Positions 34,023-42,775 of a stretch of DNA of 53,457 bases are shown piece by piece (positions within the stretch are counted from its first letter, which is position 1; the number at the start of each line of letters is the position of its first letter). The DNA comes from Coprococcus sp. (lineage in GTDB: Bacteria > Bacillota > Clostridia > Lachnospirales > Lachnospiraceae): assembly GCA_016297495.1 (NCBI GenBank), contig JAEDGN010000009.1:1-53457 (forward strand), read 5' to 3'. Both the position numbers and the translations under genes were made by a program. The notes beneath the pieces were generated by a model that searched no databases, had not been told where the DNA came from, and saw nothing but the letters and a program-made list of their open reading frames with translations.

Positions 34023-35207
34023 TCAGTGACTGTAGATTCTTATTTCAAAACAGGCTCCGCCCTCCGGCAGATTGCGCGCTGCCAGACTGCCATTTCCCAA
34101 TTCAAAGATAGACCGGGCAAGCGGAAGCCCGATTCCAACACCGTTTTCTGAGGCCCCCTGTCCCCGGTAAAACCGCTCAAAAATATGTGGCATATCCTTT
34201 CCGTCAACACCCGATCCTTCATCCCATATCAATATTTCCGTATAGAGAGGATTCTTCTCATAATCACAGTGTATCGTCCCTCCGGCTTCAGAATGCTCCA
34301 GGCAGTTCTTCATGATATTCATGAGTGCCTGCATCGTCCACTCCAGGTCTCCACATATGTTCGCGCATTCCTTCTCCGGTATATCCATTTTCACATCTTT
34401 CTGCACCAGAAGATCATGCAGATTCTCCTCAGCAAGACATAAAGCCGTATAAACGTCAACAGACGATTGCTGCAGTTTCAATGCACCCGCATCAATCTGA
34501 GATAATGTCAGCAGCGCTTCCTCCAGTGCAGTCAGCCTCTCCAGCTGCCTGTATATCTGGTCCACATAACCGGAGGATATGCCTTCCTCTCTCATGAGCT
34601 GCAGATTAATCCCGGCTGCTGTTATCGGAGTCTTCAGCTGATGGGCAATATTAGCCAGATTATCTGCAAAATTCTCCTTTGCCTCAAGAGCTGCCTCCCT
34701 TGTCTGATATAAATTCGTTACCGTCGTGTATATTTCATCCTGAAGCTTTGAAAAATCATCTTCCTTTAACTGAATAACCAGTCCCTGTTTTCCTGTATTG
34801 ATTTCTTCCAGATAAGATGTCAGTTCGTTTATTGTGTCCTTTTTTCTCTTGTGAAGGCCAAACAATATCATGCTAAACAAACAGCAGCTTAACAGTATTG
34901 AAACTACACATATAACTGCCAGCAGCTTCTGTGTATCCCCGAAAAAATAATCGGATCTATATCCATACTGATCCAAAAAATGATTTTCTTCCATATTGCC
35001 GCATTCATAATACTTTTTCAATGTAGATAAAACCATTTCTTCTGATTCAGGATGCTCTTCCAGTAAAAGCTGACAAAATCCTGAAATCTGCCCATATACA
35101 GTCTGCCGGCATTCTGACAATAAAAATGCAGCAATCATCCCTGTGACTGCAAGGCAGACAGCCATAGCAAAAATGAGAAACATCCACCGTTTCTTGTTGT
35201 TTGTCAC
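34023..35207 (-). CDS. Sensor histidine kinase of the ABC/MATE operon
   Basis: A 394-residue kinase. Membrane helices lie at about residues 8-30 and 93-118 with a ~60-residue extracytoplasmic loop. There is no clear HAMP, then HisKA with His189 in NLANIAHQLKTPITAAG, and an ATPase domain (MNIMKNCLEHS, WDEGSGVDG, GVGIGLPLARSI). The loop is longer than in BceS-type intramembrane sensors, so it may bind its signal directly. It overlaps the regulator gene in an ATGA. Confidence 0.93.
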   Translation of the reverse strand: MTNNKKRWMFLIFAMAVCLAVTGMIAAFLLSECRQTVYGQISGFCQLLLEEHPESEEMVLSTLKKYYECGNMEENHFLDQYGYRSDYFFGDTQKLLAVICVVSILLSCCLFSMILFGLHKRKKDTINELTSYLEEINTGKQGLVIQLKEDDFSKLQDEIYTTVTNLYQTREAALEAKENFADNLANIAHQLKTPITAAGINLQLMREEGISSGYVDQIYRQLERLTALEEALLTLSQIDAGALKLQQSSVDVYTALCLAEENLHDLLVQKDVKMDIPEKECANICGDLEWTMQALMNIMKNCLEHSEAGGTIHCDYEKNPLYTEILIWDEGSGVDGKDMPHIFERFYRGQGASENGVGIGLPLARSIFELGNGSLAARNLPEGGACFEIRIYSH

Positions 35208-35878
35208 ACCGTGTCCTCCATCCTGTAACCGAAACTTCGGATTGTTTTGATGCAGGAAGGCTGATGTAACTTCTCACGCAGACGCTTCATTGTAACAGTC
35301 AGTGTATTGTCATTGACAAAATTGCCATTGCTGTCCCATATTGCTTCCAGCAACTGTCCCCGAGTCATTGTTTTTCCTTTATTTTCCATGAGTATCAGTA
35401 AAAGTCTGTATTCTGACTGGCTTAATATAATTTCCTCCTGGTCATAGAAAACAGAGGCTCTCCTTTTATCCAACGAAAAGTGATCGCAATACAAATTGTT
35501 TTCTTCCACCGCCTCTGCCCGGCGCAGCAGTGCATTGATTCTCGAATGGAGAACTTCCGGTTCAAAAGGTTTCACCACATAATCATCTGCGCCATCACGG
35601 AATCCACCGACAATATCAGCTGTCTCTCCCCGAACTGTGAGCAAAAGTACGGGAAGTTTATTGCCCTGACGATGGCGTATCCACCGGCATAAATCAGCCC
35701 CGTCCCCATCAGGCATATTTCTGTCAATGAGAATGATGGAAGGTACTTTTTTCATCAAAGTCTGCTTTGCATCACTGATACATTGCAAAACAGACACCTT
35801 AAAACCCTTTGACTCAAGATAATTCCTGATCCCTTCTGCAATATCCTTGTCATCTTCAACATAATATACTTCTGTCAT
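35204..35878 (-). CDS. OmpR-family response regulator
   Basis: A 224-residue regulator. The receiver has acidic VEDD at residues 7-10, phosphoacceptor Asp52 in ILIDRNMPDGDG and Lys in the VVKPFEPE loop. The winged-helix domain spans ~125-224 (LSQSEYRLLLILMENKGK, then IRSFGYRMED). The start at 35878 overlaps the MATE stop and has GGGG five bases upstream; an ATG at 35881 is adjacent. It probably controls the ABC genes and perhaps its own operon. Confidence 0.93.
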   Translation of the reverse strand: MTEVYYVEDDKDIAEGIRNYLESKGFKVSVLQCISDAKQTLMKKVPSIILIDRNMPDGDGADLCRWIRHRQGNKLPVLLLTVRGETADIVGGFRDGADDYVVKPFEPEVLHSRINALLRRAEAVEENNLYCDHFSLDKRRASVFYDQEEIILSQSEYRLLLILMENKGKTMTRGQLLEAIWDSNGNFVNDNTLTVTMKRLREKLHQPSCIKTIRSFGYRMEDTV

Positions 35879-37269
35879 CATTTCCCCATATTTCTTAATT
35901 CATAAAATAACATAATAGCCGCAATAACTGCTGCTGTAAAATCAGCTATCGGTCCTGCAAACATGATACCATCGATTCCCATAAAAAGAGGGAGAATGAC
36001 AATCAGAGGAAGCAGGAAAATAATCTGTCTCGTCAAAGCAAGGAAAGTTCCCTTTCCCGGTTTACCGATGGCCGAGAAAAATGTAGACGACATCGGCTGA
36101 ATATTATTAAGAAATGTAAAAAACAGATAGATATGAAAGTATCTTACTGCAAAATCATAATACAGCTCCGATCCGCTTCCGAACAGGCTGATGATCTGTC
36201 TTGGGAACAGCTGGAACATAGCAAAGGCAATGGTACAAATCATCAAACCGACAGTCATACTCAGACGAATGACCTGTTTAACACGTGCATATTGCTTTGC
36301 TCCATAATTAAAGCTGGCAATGGGCTGCATGCCCTGGGCAATTCCAATGCAGACAGCGAAAAAGATAAAACTCACCTTATTAATAATTCCGGAGCAGGCC
36401 AGTGGAATAGCCTCTCCATAAATTGACAAAGCACCATAATAAGTCAGCGAATTGTTCATAACAATCTGGACAACCATCATGGCCAGCTGATTGAAGCACT
36501 GCGCCATTCCCAAACTCATTGAATAGCCAAAGTAATGCAGACGCGGTATCAGATGTTCTCTTGTCAGCGGACCCGCTTTATATCTGCATAAATAATGAAC
36601 AACCATCAGGCAGGATACAATCTGTCCCGTAATCGTGGCCAGTGCAGCTCCCGTCATTCCCAAGCCCAATCCAAATATGAGAAGTGGATCCAATATACTA
36701 TTGATGATTGCTCCTGTAAGATTACACATCATGGAATAACTCGGACTGCCATCCGCACGAACCAGATGCGCACCACCTGTAGTCAATATAAGAAACGGAA
36801 AACCAAGGGATGTGATTCTAACATATTCCCTGGCATAACCAAACACATTATCCGGCGAGCCAAAAAATATCAGCAGTTGATTCATAAATATCTGTGTAAT
36901 CACGCAAAGGATCAGACCGCTGCCAAACAGCAGCACTGCCGCATTGCCGATATAATAAAGAGCTTTTTCCTTCTCCCCCCGGCCCATGGACAGATTAAAT
37001 GCCGATGCGGCACCAATACCAAACAGCAATGCCAGTGCCGTACAGCTTGTGGTCAGGGGAAATGCCACATTGGTGGCGGCATTGCCCAGTTCACCGATAC
37101 TATGACCGATAAAAATCTGGTCTACAATATTATAGAGCGCGCCCACCAGCATAGCCACAATACTTGGAATTGCAAACTTCCGGAGCAGAGGCCCCACCGG
37201 AACCGACCCCAGCGGATTTCCATTCACAGCTGCTTTCTTTTCTTTTTTCATTTCTCCTGAATTGTTCAT
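35878..37269 (-). CDS. MATE-family efflux transporter
   Basis: A 463-residue transporter with 12 predicted membrane helices in two MatE repeats. It starts after a polar tail at FAIPSIVAMLVGALYNIVDQ, then IGHSIGELGNAATNVAFPL. The second repeat begins near residue 250 (GMAQCFNQLAMMVVQIV), and IAQGMQPIASFNYGAK is typical of the MepA-like branch. It exports drugs or other cationic compounds using sodium or proton gradients. AAAGGTGA precedes the ATG by eight bases. It is the first gene of an operon that continues into the two-component and ABC genes. Confidence 0.95.
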   Translation of the reverse strand: MNNSGEMKKEKKAAVNGNPLGSVPVGPLLRKFAIPSIVAMLVGALYNIVDQIFIGHSIGELGNAATNVAFPLTTSCTALALLFGIGAASAFNLSMGRGEKEKALYYIGNAAVLLFGSGLILCVITQIFMNQLLIFFGSPDNVFGYAREYVRITSLGFPFLILTTGGAHLVRADGSPSYSMMCNLTGAIINSILDPLLIFGLGLGMTGAALATITGQIVSCLMVVHYLCRYKAGPLTREHLIPRLHYFGYSMSLGMAQCFNQLAMMVVQIVMNNSLTYYGALSIYGEAIPLACSGIINKVSFIFFAVCIGIAQGMQPIASFNYGAKQYARVKQVIRLSMTVGLMICTIAFAMFQLFPRQIISLFGSGSELYYDFAVRYFHIYLFFTFLNNIQPMSSTFFSAIGKPGKGTFLALTRQIIFLLPLIVILPLFMGIDGIMFAGPIADFTAAVIAAIMLFYELRNMGK

Positions 37270-37299
37270 CTTCTATTTCACCTTTACTTTAAAATATAA

Positions 37300-37337
37300 A
37301 CTGAATTCAGTATATCTTAATCTTTTATACGATTCAA
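37300..37337 (-). promoter_or_regulatory. Promoter of the MATE operon with overlapping palindromic operator
   Basis: On the minus strand, TTGAAT (37337-37332), 17-base spacer, TATACT (37314-37309). The perfect palindrome ACTGAATTCAGT (37300-37311) covers the end of the -10 and the start site, so a dimeric repressor would block initiation. Confidence 0.7.
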
Positions 37338-37343
37338 GCTCAA

Positions 37344-37970
37344 CTATTCAGGTTCTCTTATCAAATCAATTCCCCTCCTCAGAGTCTCTTCATTGATCGC
37401 ACCAATAGCTCTGGCCATTGCGTAACCATTCGCATCGATAAAATAAGTGGTCGGCAATGAATAGACGCCATAAGTGTCGGCAGCATCCGATTGGCTGTCA
37501 TAGAATACAGGAAACGTATATCCCTGTTCTGCAATAAACGCAGAAGCACTTTCCACTGTCTCCCGGGAACCATCCGTCATATTGATCATGAGAAACTGAA
37601 TATCTTCTCCCAGTTCTTCATAAGCAGCCTGAAAATCAGGCATCTCACTCTTGCACGGTCCGCACCAGCTCGCCCAGAAATTCACAATGACAGGCTTTCC
37701 TGCATAATCCGACAGATGAACGGCATTGCCCTCTTCATCACAAACAGTGAAATCCGGAGCCGGAATCATCTTTTCTTCTTCCTGCCGACTTTCTGTTTCC
37801 ACAGCATGTACAGTCTGATCCGTCTGCTCCACAGATTCAGCCACCGTATCCCTCACTGCCAGCTGGTCAGACGAATAATCCGGAGCAAGCCTGTTGTAAA
37901 GTAAACCGGCCCCACCCAGCATCAGAACAAAAATCACTATAATCATAATGAGAATCTTCCCGTTTTTCAT
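37344..37970 (-). CDS. TlpA/ResA-like membrane-anchored thioredoxin
   Basis: A 208-residue thiol-disulfide oxidoreductase. An N-terminal signal anchor lies at residues ~5-25 (LIMIIVIFVLMLGGAGLLY), then a ~45-residue acidic/polar linker and a thioredoxin domain with active site WASWCGPCKSEMP and the cis-Pro segment YSLPTTYFID. It reduces thiols outside the membrane using electrons passed by the CcdA protein encoded nine bases upstream. GGGAGG lies four bases before the ATG. Confidence 0.94.
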   Translation of the reverse strand: MKNGKILIMIIVIFVLMLGGAGLLYNRLAPDYSSDQLAVRDTVAESVEQTDQTVHAVETESRQEEEKMIPAPDFTVCDEEGNAVHLSDYAGKPVIVNFWASWCGPCKSEMPDFQAAYEELGEDIQFLMINMTDGSRETVESASAFIAEQGYTFPVFYDSQSDAADTYGVYSLPTTYFIDANGYAMARAIGAINEETLRRGIDLIREPE

Positions 37971-37979
37971 AATGCCTCC

Positions 37980-38642
37980 CTAACTGAGCAGCACAAGAAG
38001 CCGCCCGAGCAGCCCCGTTGCCATCAGAATACCAACAACGATCAAAAAAACGCCACTGATCAGATTGATTATTCCATAGTTGCGTTTGATCCAGTCAAAA
38101 GCTGTCTTCAATCTGTCAATCAGTACCGCACTGAGGATAAACGGAAGACCCAATCCCAGAGAATATACTAAAAGCATCATAATTCCGCTGACCACATGCC
38201 CCTGCTGAGATGCCAGCATAAGGGCCGATCCCAAAAAAGCTCCAACGCAGGGTGTCCATCCCAGAGAAAAAATAATGCCAAACAGTACTGCTGACATCAA
38301 TCCCATATGATCCGTATCCATCGTCCTTCTGCTTCCATGAAACAGATTCAGTTTGAACACACCGAGAAAATTCAGGCCAAAGAACACAACCACAAGTCCC
38401 GATATGACATTAACCGCCATCTGATGTCTCTGCAAAAAACTTCCGACCGTCCCGGCCAGCGCTCCCATAAGTACAAACATCACCGTAAACCCGGCTACAA
38501 ATCCACAGGCATTCACCAATGTTCTCCAGGTGTTGTGTTCTTTACCTCCCGCAAAGTAGGATATATAGATGGGTAGCATGGGAAGCAGACAGGGTGATAT
38601 GAATGTAATGATTCCCTCTAGGAAAACAATCAAATACTGCAT
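37980..38642 (-). CDS. ccdA: CcdA-family thiol-redox membrane protein
   Basis: A 220-residue protein with six membrane helices that carries reducing power from cytosolic thioredoxin across the membrane. The paired redox cysteines lie in ITFISPCLLPMLPIYISY (helix 1) and GWTPCVGAFLGSAL (helix 4). It is upstream of and coupled to the TlpA-like gene. The pair acts as a small DsbD-like system. Confidence 0.94.
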   Translation of the reverse strand: MQYLIVFLEGIITFISPCLLPMLPIYISYFAGGKEHNTWRTLVNACGFVAGFTVMFVLMGALAGTVGSFLQRHQMAVNVISGLVVVFFGLNFLGVFKLNLFHGSRRTMDTDHMGLMSAVLFGIIFSLGWTPCVGAFLGSALMLASQQGHVVSGIMMLLVYSLGLGLPFILSAVLIDRLKTAFDWIKRNYGIINLISGVFLIVVGILMATGLLGRLLVLLS

Positions 38643-38733
38643 AAGTTGTCATACTCCTTCCCAAAATGTACGAATTAATTATTCTATCGATTTCCTTCTT
38701 ATCCTACATGGAAATGGGCATCAAGCCATCTCC

Positions 38734-39534
38734 CTATAAATACTTCTCCATATATTGTTTCATCTCAAAAAAGTTTTTGGCTTCAATCCCGGATGAATGG
38801 ATCATCTCTTCCAGTTCTTCGGCAAGGGCATTCATTTCATCCACTGCGTTCATGGCATGATCGGAAGCACAAAGTTTGCCAAGAGACGTTGCACACATCA
38901 GTTTGTAAAATTGATAGCACATTTTACGGTATTTTTGAGTATGATATTCCTCCTCTCCCTTTGGCAGCAATTCATGGCCTAAAGCTTCCACAGCTTCATA
39001 ACACTCTGTATTTGCATTGATAATTTTATAGATAAATGCCTGATCATTTTTAATCTTTTTCAGATTACCATCTGTGTAATAGCAGGCAAATGCGGCGGGA
39101 ATAACAAATGCCGCATGACTGATAAGATAATCACCCATATTAGGCTCATACGCTATTTTATATTTCATGCCTGAGAAAATATCCATGATAAATTTTTCAT
39201 TGAAAGCACGGTTCTTTATATCTCCGATTGTAATTTTTTTCAAATCGATAGATACCACCCGATCCATTTCCCGATGTCCTGCAGAAGAAGCAAAACCAAA
39301 CATAACATTTTTCTCCGGCAAAGCCTTTGCCAACCCTTCCGCATTCATATTATTACCGATAAAAATAATGTTTTTTGAGCGATTATTTTTTAATATTTCA
39401 ATGATGGAAGGAAGCTGGGTATAGCGAAGGCAGACAAAGATAACATCATATACATCTTCTTTGTCCAAAGTGCTGATAACAGGAATTTTGTCACATGATG
39501 GCCTTAAGGAAAATCCTATAATCAATATTTTCAT
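38734..39534 (-). CDS. PanE/ApbA-like reductase lacking its nucleotide-binding loop
   Basis: A 266-residue protein. It starts MKILIIG, the first strand of a ketopantoate-reductase-type Rossmann fold. It then goes straight to FSLRPSCDKIPVISTL and DVYDVIFVCLRYTQLPSI, which in relatives lie some 60-70 residues later, after the GxGxxG loop and the second and third strands. The C-terminal helical domain from ~residue 100 looks complete. NAD(P) binding is therefore probably lost by an in-frame internal deletion. GGAGGGTGGG precedes the ATG at 39534. Translation is still possible, so I call it a CDS, though it may be a pseudogene. Confidence 0.65.
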   Translation of the reverse strand: MKILIIGFSLRPSCDKIPVISTLDKEDVYDVIFVCLRYTQLPSIIEILKNNRSKNIIFIGNNMNAEGLAKALPEKNVMFGFASSAGHREMDRVVSIDLKKITIGDIKNRAFNEKFIMDIFSGMKYKIAYEPNMGDYLISHAAFVIPAAFACYYTDGNLKKIKNDQAFIYKIINANTECYEAVEALGHELLPKGEEEYHTQKYRKMCYQFYKLMCATSLGKLCASDHAMNAVDEMNALAEELEEMIHSSGIEAKNFFEMKQYMEKYL

Positions 39535-39563
39535 TTTCCCACCCTCCATTATATCCATTTATT

Positions 39564-40439
39564 CTAACAATCGAATAACGTTAATTGTCTTCCCGCCAGT
39601 TTATCCTCAAACTGATGCATGTATTCAAATAACCGTTCTGACCGCCATTCCATCCCTGCCGCCACGCATTCCTGCCGCACCAGACCCATCAGTTCTGCTT
39701 CCTGCGGCACCGGCAGCTCGTAAGCATCCCCGTAGGTCTTTATGTACCGCTCCTTCATTCCTTGGAAATGCTGATCCAATTTTTTGTAAAAATACTGCCG
39801 GTCTCCGTCCCTGAGGTTCAAACCAATACCAAAGGTTATGATGCCATGTACTTTCGCCTGCCCACACGCTTTAAGAATCGCGCTAAGGTTCTCCTCTGTA
39901 TCATTGATAAACGGAAGAATCGGTGTCATCCAGACAATAGTCGGAATCCCCTCTTCCTTCATAATATTTAAGACTTCAATTCGCCGTGCCGTTGTACAGA
40001 CATGTGGCTCCAGTATCCGACAGAGTTTTTCATCATAAGTAGTCAAGGTCATCTGCACCACACATTTGGTCTTCCGGTTAATACTTTTCAGCAGATCAAG
40101 ATCCCGCAAAATCATGTCGGACTTTGTCTGAATGGCCAAGCCGTATCCATATTCATCGATCAGCTCCAGACACCGTCTTGTCAGTCGTAAATCTTTTTCC
40201 AGGTGAAGGTAAGGATCACTCATGGCACCGGTACCGATCATACATTTCTTCCGTTTTCTTCTTAAAGTCTGCTCCAGCAGTTCCGGAGAATTAACCTTTA
40301 CGGCAATATCCTCAAAGGCATGATCCATCTGATAGCAGGTACTCCTGGCATCACAGTAAATGCAGCCATGGGTACAGCCCCTGTATATGTTCATACCATT
40401 TTGTGCCGATAGGATTCCTTTCGCTTTCACTTCATGCAT
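39564..40439 (-). CDS. SPL-type radical SAM protein
   Basis: A 291-residue protein of the spore-photoproduct-lyase-like radical SAM group (Rv2578c relatives). The [4Fe-4S] motif is RGCTHGCIYCDAR (Cys22, Cys26, Cys29 approximately). CMIGTGAMSDPYLHLE and LAIQTKSDMILRDLDLL follow in the barrel, and ILEPHVCTTARRIEVL near the middle. Function is unknown; relatives are annotated only as DNA repair or radical SAM. A truncated second copy of its C-terminal half lies at 45153-45524. It stops 29 bases before the PanE-like gene. Confidence 0.9.
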   Translation of the reverse strand: MHEVKAKGILSAQNGMNIYRGCTHGCIYCDARSTCYQMDHAFEDIAVKVNSPELLEQTLRRKRKKCMIGTGAMSDPYLHLEKDLRLTRRCLELIDEYGYGLAIQTKSDMILRDLDLLKSINRKTKCVVQMTLTTYDEKLCRILEPHVCTTARRIEVLNIMKEEGIPTIVWMTPILPFINDTEENLSAILKACGQAKVHGIITFGIGLNLRDGDRQYFYKKLDQHFQGMKERYIKTYGDAYELPVPQEAELMGLVRQECVAAGMEWRSERLFEYMHQFEDKLAGRQLTLFDC

Positions 40440-40547
40440 AACCTTCCCCCCTTCCCCTCTACTATAATCTAAAGTACAGCTATCTTGACGAAAAGCTCCC
40501 GGATCTATGCCAGTGTTAATCTGCCATTTTTATCTCACAAGAAGCCG

Positions 40548-41321
40548 CTATTTTACCTTTTTTATAATCTCAAGATATCTATTCCGAGTGGCATCCAGGG
40601 AAACAACACCGTCCGTTGCACCCACACATTCCACCGCACATGATGCCGTGGCACAGGCAAGGCATCCGCAGTCAATTAGCGGAAGTCCTTCGGATAAGGC
40701 CCACAGGAACCCTGCGGCAAAGCTGTCTCCCGCACCCGTTGTATCCACACAGTTTTCTACAATATATGCAGGAATATGGAACAGCTCCTTCTCAGTCCTG
40801 ATGACACATCCCCTGGTTCCACATTTAATGACCGCACAGGAAACACCTGCTTCAACCAGTAATCCCGCATTCGTACATGGATCACTATTGCCAGTAAGCA
40901 ACTCAATTTCCTCTTTATTCGGGAAAATATAATCTATATAAGGATACACATCCCTTTCTGTCAATTTCCGCTGGCTTCCCATTGGATTTGTCAGAAAATG
41001 ACGTTCTCCCTTCTCATCGACAAGAACAATATTGACTGAAGTTTCAACACCCGGTCCAACAATCATGCTATCCGTTGAGATTCCGGCGTCTCCTAAAAAA
41101 CCTAGGATTCTCGCCCCTGCCTCATCCTGTCCCGTCTTGGATATCAGTTCCACTTTCTTTCCGAAACGTGACAATACAACAGCTTCATTGAGGGCATCTC
41201 CCCCAAATGAAAGCTTTATCTTCCCTGCCGGGCTGGATCCCGTCTGAAACACATCCGCACTAACGTTTGATGCCAGAACATCTATAACAGAATTGCCTAT
41301 GATTGTAATATCTTTCTTCAT
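40548..41321 (-). CDS. PfkB-family carbohydrate kinase, apparently internally shortened
   Basis: A 257-residue sugar kinase of the ribokinase/PfkB family. N-terminal motifs are present (SFGGDALNEAVVLSRFG), as is the C-terminal catalytic and anion hole motif DTTGAGDSFAAGFLWAL. The family is usually 300-320 residues. Here the central part jumps from RKLTERDVYPYID directly to YIFPNKEEIELLTG. That omits roughly 55 residues that normally hold two strands and part of the substrate and ATP interface. Activity is doubtful. It follows the DHH phosphoesterase gene by 18 bases. Confidence 0.75.
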   Translation of the reverse strand: MKKDITIIGNSVIDVLASNVSADVFQTGSSPAGKIKLSFGGDALNEAVVLSRFGKKVELISKTGQDEAGARILGFLGDAGISTDSMIVGPGVETSVNIVLVDEKGERHFLTNPMGSQRKLTERDVYPYIDYIFPNKEEIELLTGNSDPCTNAGLLVEAGVSCAVIKCGTRGCVIRTEKELFHIPAYIVENCVDTTGAGDSFAAGFLWALSEGLPLIDCGCLACATASCAVECVGATDGVVSLDATRNRYLEIIKKVK

Positions 41322-41339
41322 AACAAGGATGTCCCCTCT

Positions 41340-42278
41340 TTATTCAAGAAATCCTCTGCAGGTTTCTTCCATGATTCGCCTCGCTTCAACCGGATCCGTA
41401 TCCAGTTCACAGCATGCCGCATGCAGATGACCGCCTCCTCCATGAACAGCGCATATCTTATCTGCAGAGATATTGCCATTGGTTCTCATGGAACACCTCG
41501 TCCGGCCATCCGGCAGCTCACGTACAGTCACCCCGATTCTGACACCCTCGATCTGCTCCACCAGAGAATTGATGCCTTCCAGCTCAGAATCCAGAATATC
41601 CGCCCTTTTCAAATCATCAAGGGTAATGATACCCGTAAGAATCCGGTTATCACAGGTAAAATGAAAGCTATCCCGGAGTATCTGTTCAATTTTCAGGCGC
41701 CCGGCGGATTTAATAAACATATTTCTTCGTCCGATATTATAAATATCAGCGCCGCATCTTGCCAGCTCTGCCGCCGTTTCAAAGGACTGGATACTGGTGT
41801 CTGACGTTCTGAAGCACATAGTATCGGTGACAAGAGCCGTGTATAAAAAATCTGCTATATCCTTTGTAACCATAATCCCCATGGCTTTGATCAGCTTGAG
41901 GATAATCTCACTGCAGGCTCCGCAGTCCGGCTCAACATATTTATAATCCGCTTCAATGGAATTATCCCTGTGATGATCAATACAGAAGGTAAAATGTTCA
42001 TTCTGGAAATTACCTGTTCTGTAAGGTGAAACAGCGTCAACGGCAATATAAACCGGATTGGTAAGCACATCAGGAACAACCCTGTCCGTCATGAATCTGT
42101 GCACAGGAGGCACTTCATCTCTTCCCACCACCTCACATCTGGCCCCAATGGATTTTAATGCCAGGGCAAGGGCAAAGGAAGAACCAATACAGTCACCGTC
42201 TGGTCTGATATGATATACGATACGAAACTCCTGGTATTTCTTCAGCTCTTCGGCCATTTGCTCTATTGAAACATTCAT
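41340..42278 (-). CDS. DHH-family phosphoesterase (NrnA-like)
   Basis: A 312-residue enzyme of the DHH/DHHA1 group, which includes nanoRNase/pAp phosphatase. HIRPDGDCIGSSFAL gives the first metal ligands. IAVDAVSP, CIDHHRDNS and TDTMCFRTSDT hold the others, and the DHHA1 domain ends in CAVHGGGGHLHAA. It degrades short oligoribonucleotides or dephosphorylates pAp; a c-di-AMP/pApA role is also known in the family. AAAGGAGGGAG precedes the ATG. Tight spacing (18-20 bases) joins it to the VOC and PfkB genes. Confidence 0.92.
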   Translation of the reverse strand: MNVSIEQMAEELKKYQEFRIVYHIRPDGDCIGSSFALALALKSIGARCEVVGRDEVPPVHRFMTDRVVPDVLTNPVYIAVDAVSPYRTGNFQNEHFTFCIDHHRDNSIEADYKYVEPDCGACSEIILKLIKAMGIMVTKDIADFLYTALVTDTMCFRTSDTSIQSFETAAELARCGADIYNIGRRNMFIKSAGRLKIEQILRDSFHFTCDNRILTGIITLDDLKRADILDSELEGINSLVEQIEGVRIGVTVRELPDGRTRCSMRTNGNISADKICAVHGGGGHLHAACCELDTDPVEARRIMEETCRGFLE

Positions 42279-42298
42279 AGACTCCCTCCTTTATTATT

Positions 42299-42688
42299 TT
42301 ACCGTTCACAGAAAAACTCTATTTCTTCTCCCACCGGGCCGATCACAAAGGCCACTCTCGCCGGGAAAGGAGCCTGCGACGGTATAACAACATCCTTGGG
42401 TTCAACCGTAACGGTATAGCCCGCGTTTCTCACTGCTTCAACACACCCGTCAACATCATTTGTACAAAGCGCAAAATGACGGACTGCTCCCTGTGGCAGC
42501 TTCTCACCGGCATTTGTAAATACTTCTATCAGCCCCGCTCCCGTGTCAAACATCAGGCCTTCTGTCCGGTCTCTGCCCCAGCTTCTGACCTCCGGCAGGC
42601 CCAATATGCCCGAATAAAAATCTCTCACCTTCTCCAGTTCATCGCTTTTACACTTTATACATACATGATGTATACCCTGTACCAACAT
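42299..42688 (-). CDS. VOC family protein
   Basis: A 129-residue vicinal-oxygen-chelate protein. It begins GIHHVCIKCKSDELEKVRDF and has the second-module start VRHFALCTNDVDGCVEAVR and a C-terminal GPVGEEIEFF. Three of four usual metal ligands can be matched (His8, His near 71, Glu near the C-terminus). Substrate unknown. GAGGAGG lies seven bases before the ATG. First gene of the VOC - DHH - PfkB set. Confidence 0.85.
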   Translation of the reverse strand: MLVQGIHHVCIKCKSDELEKVRDFYSGILGLPEVRSWGRDRTEGLMFDTGAGLIEVFTNAGEKLPQGAVRHFALCTNDVDGCVEAVRNAGYTVTVEPKDVVIPSQAPFPARVAFVIGPVGEEIEFFCER

Positions 42689-42775
42689 GTTTTTTCCTCC
42701 TCATATATTCTTTTATCAGAATCAATTGTCATATTTCCTCAAAATATATCTACTTTTCTCTAAACATAAATAATT

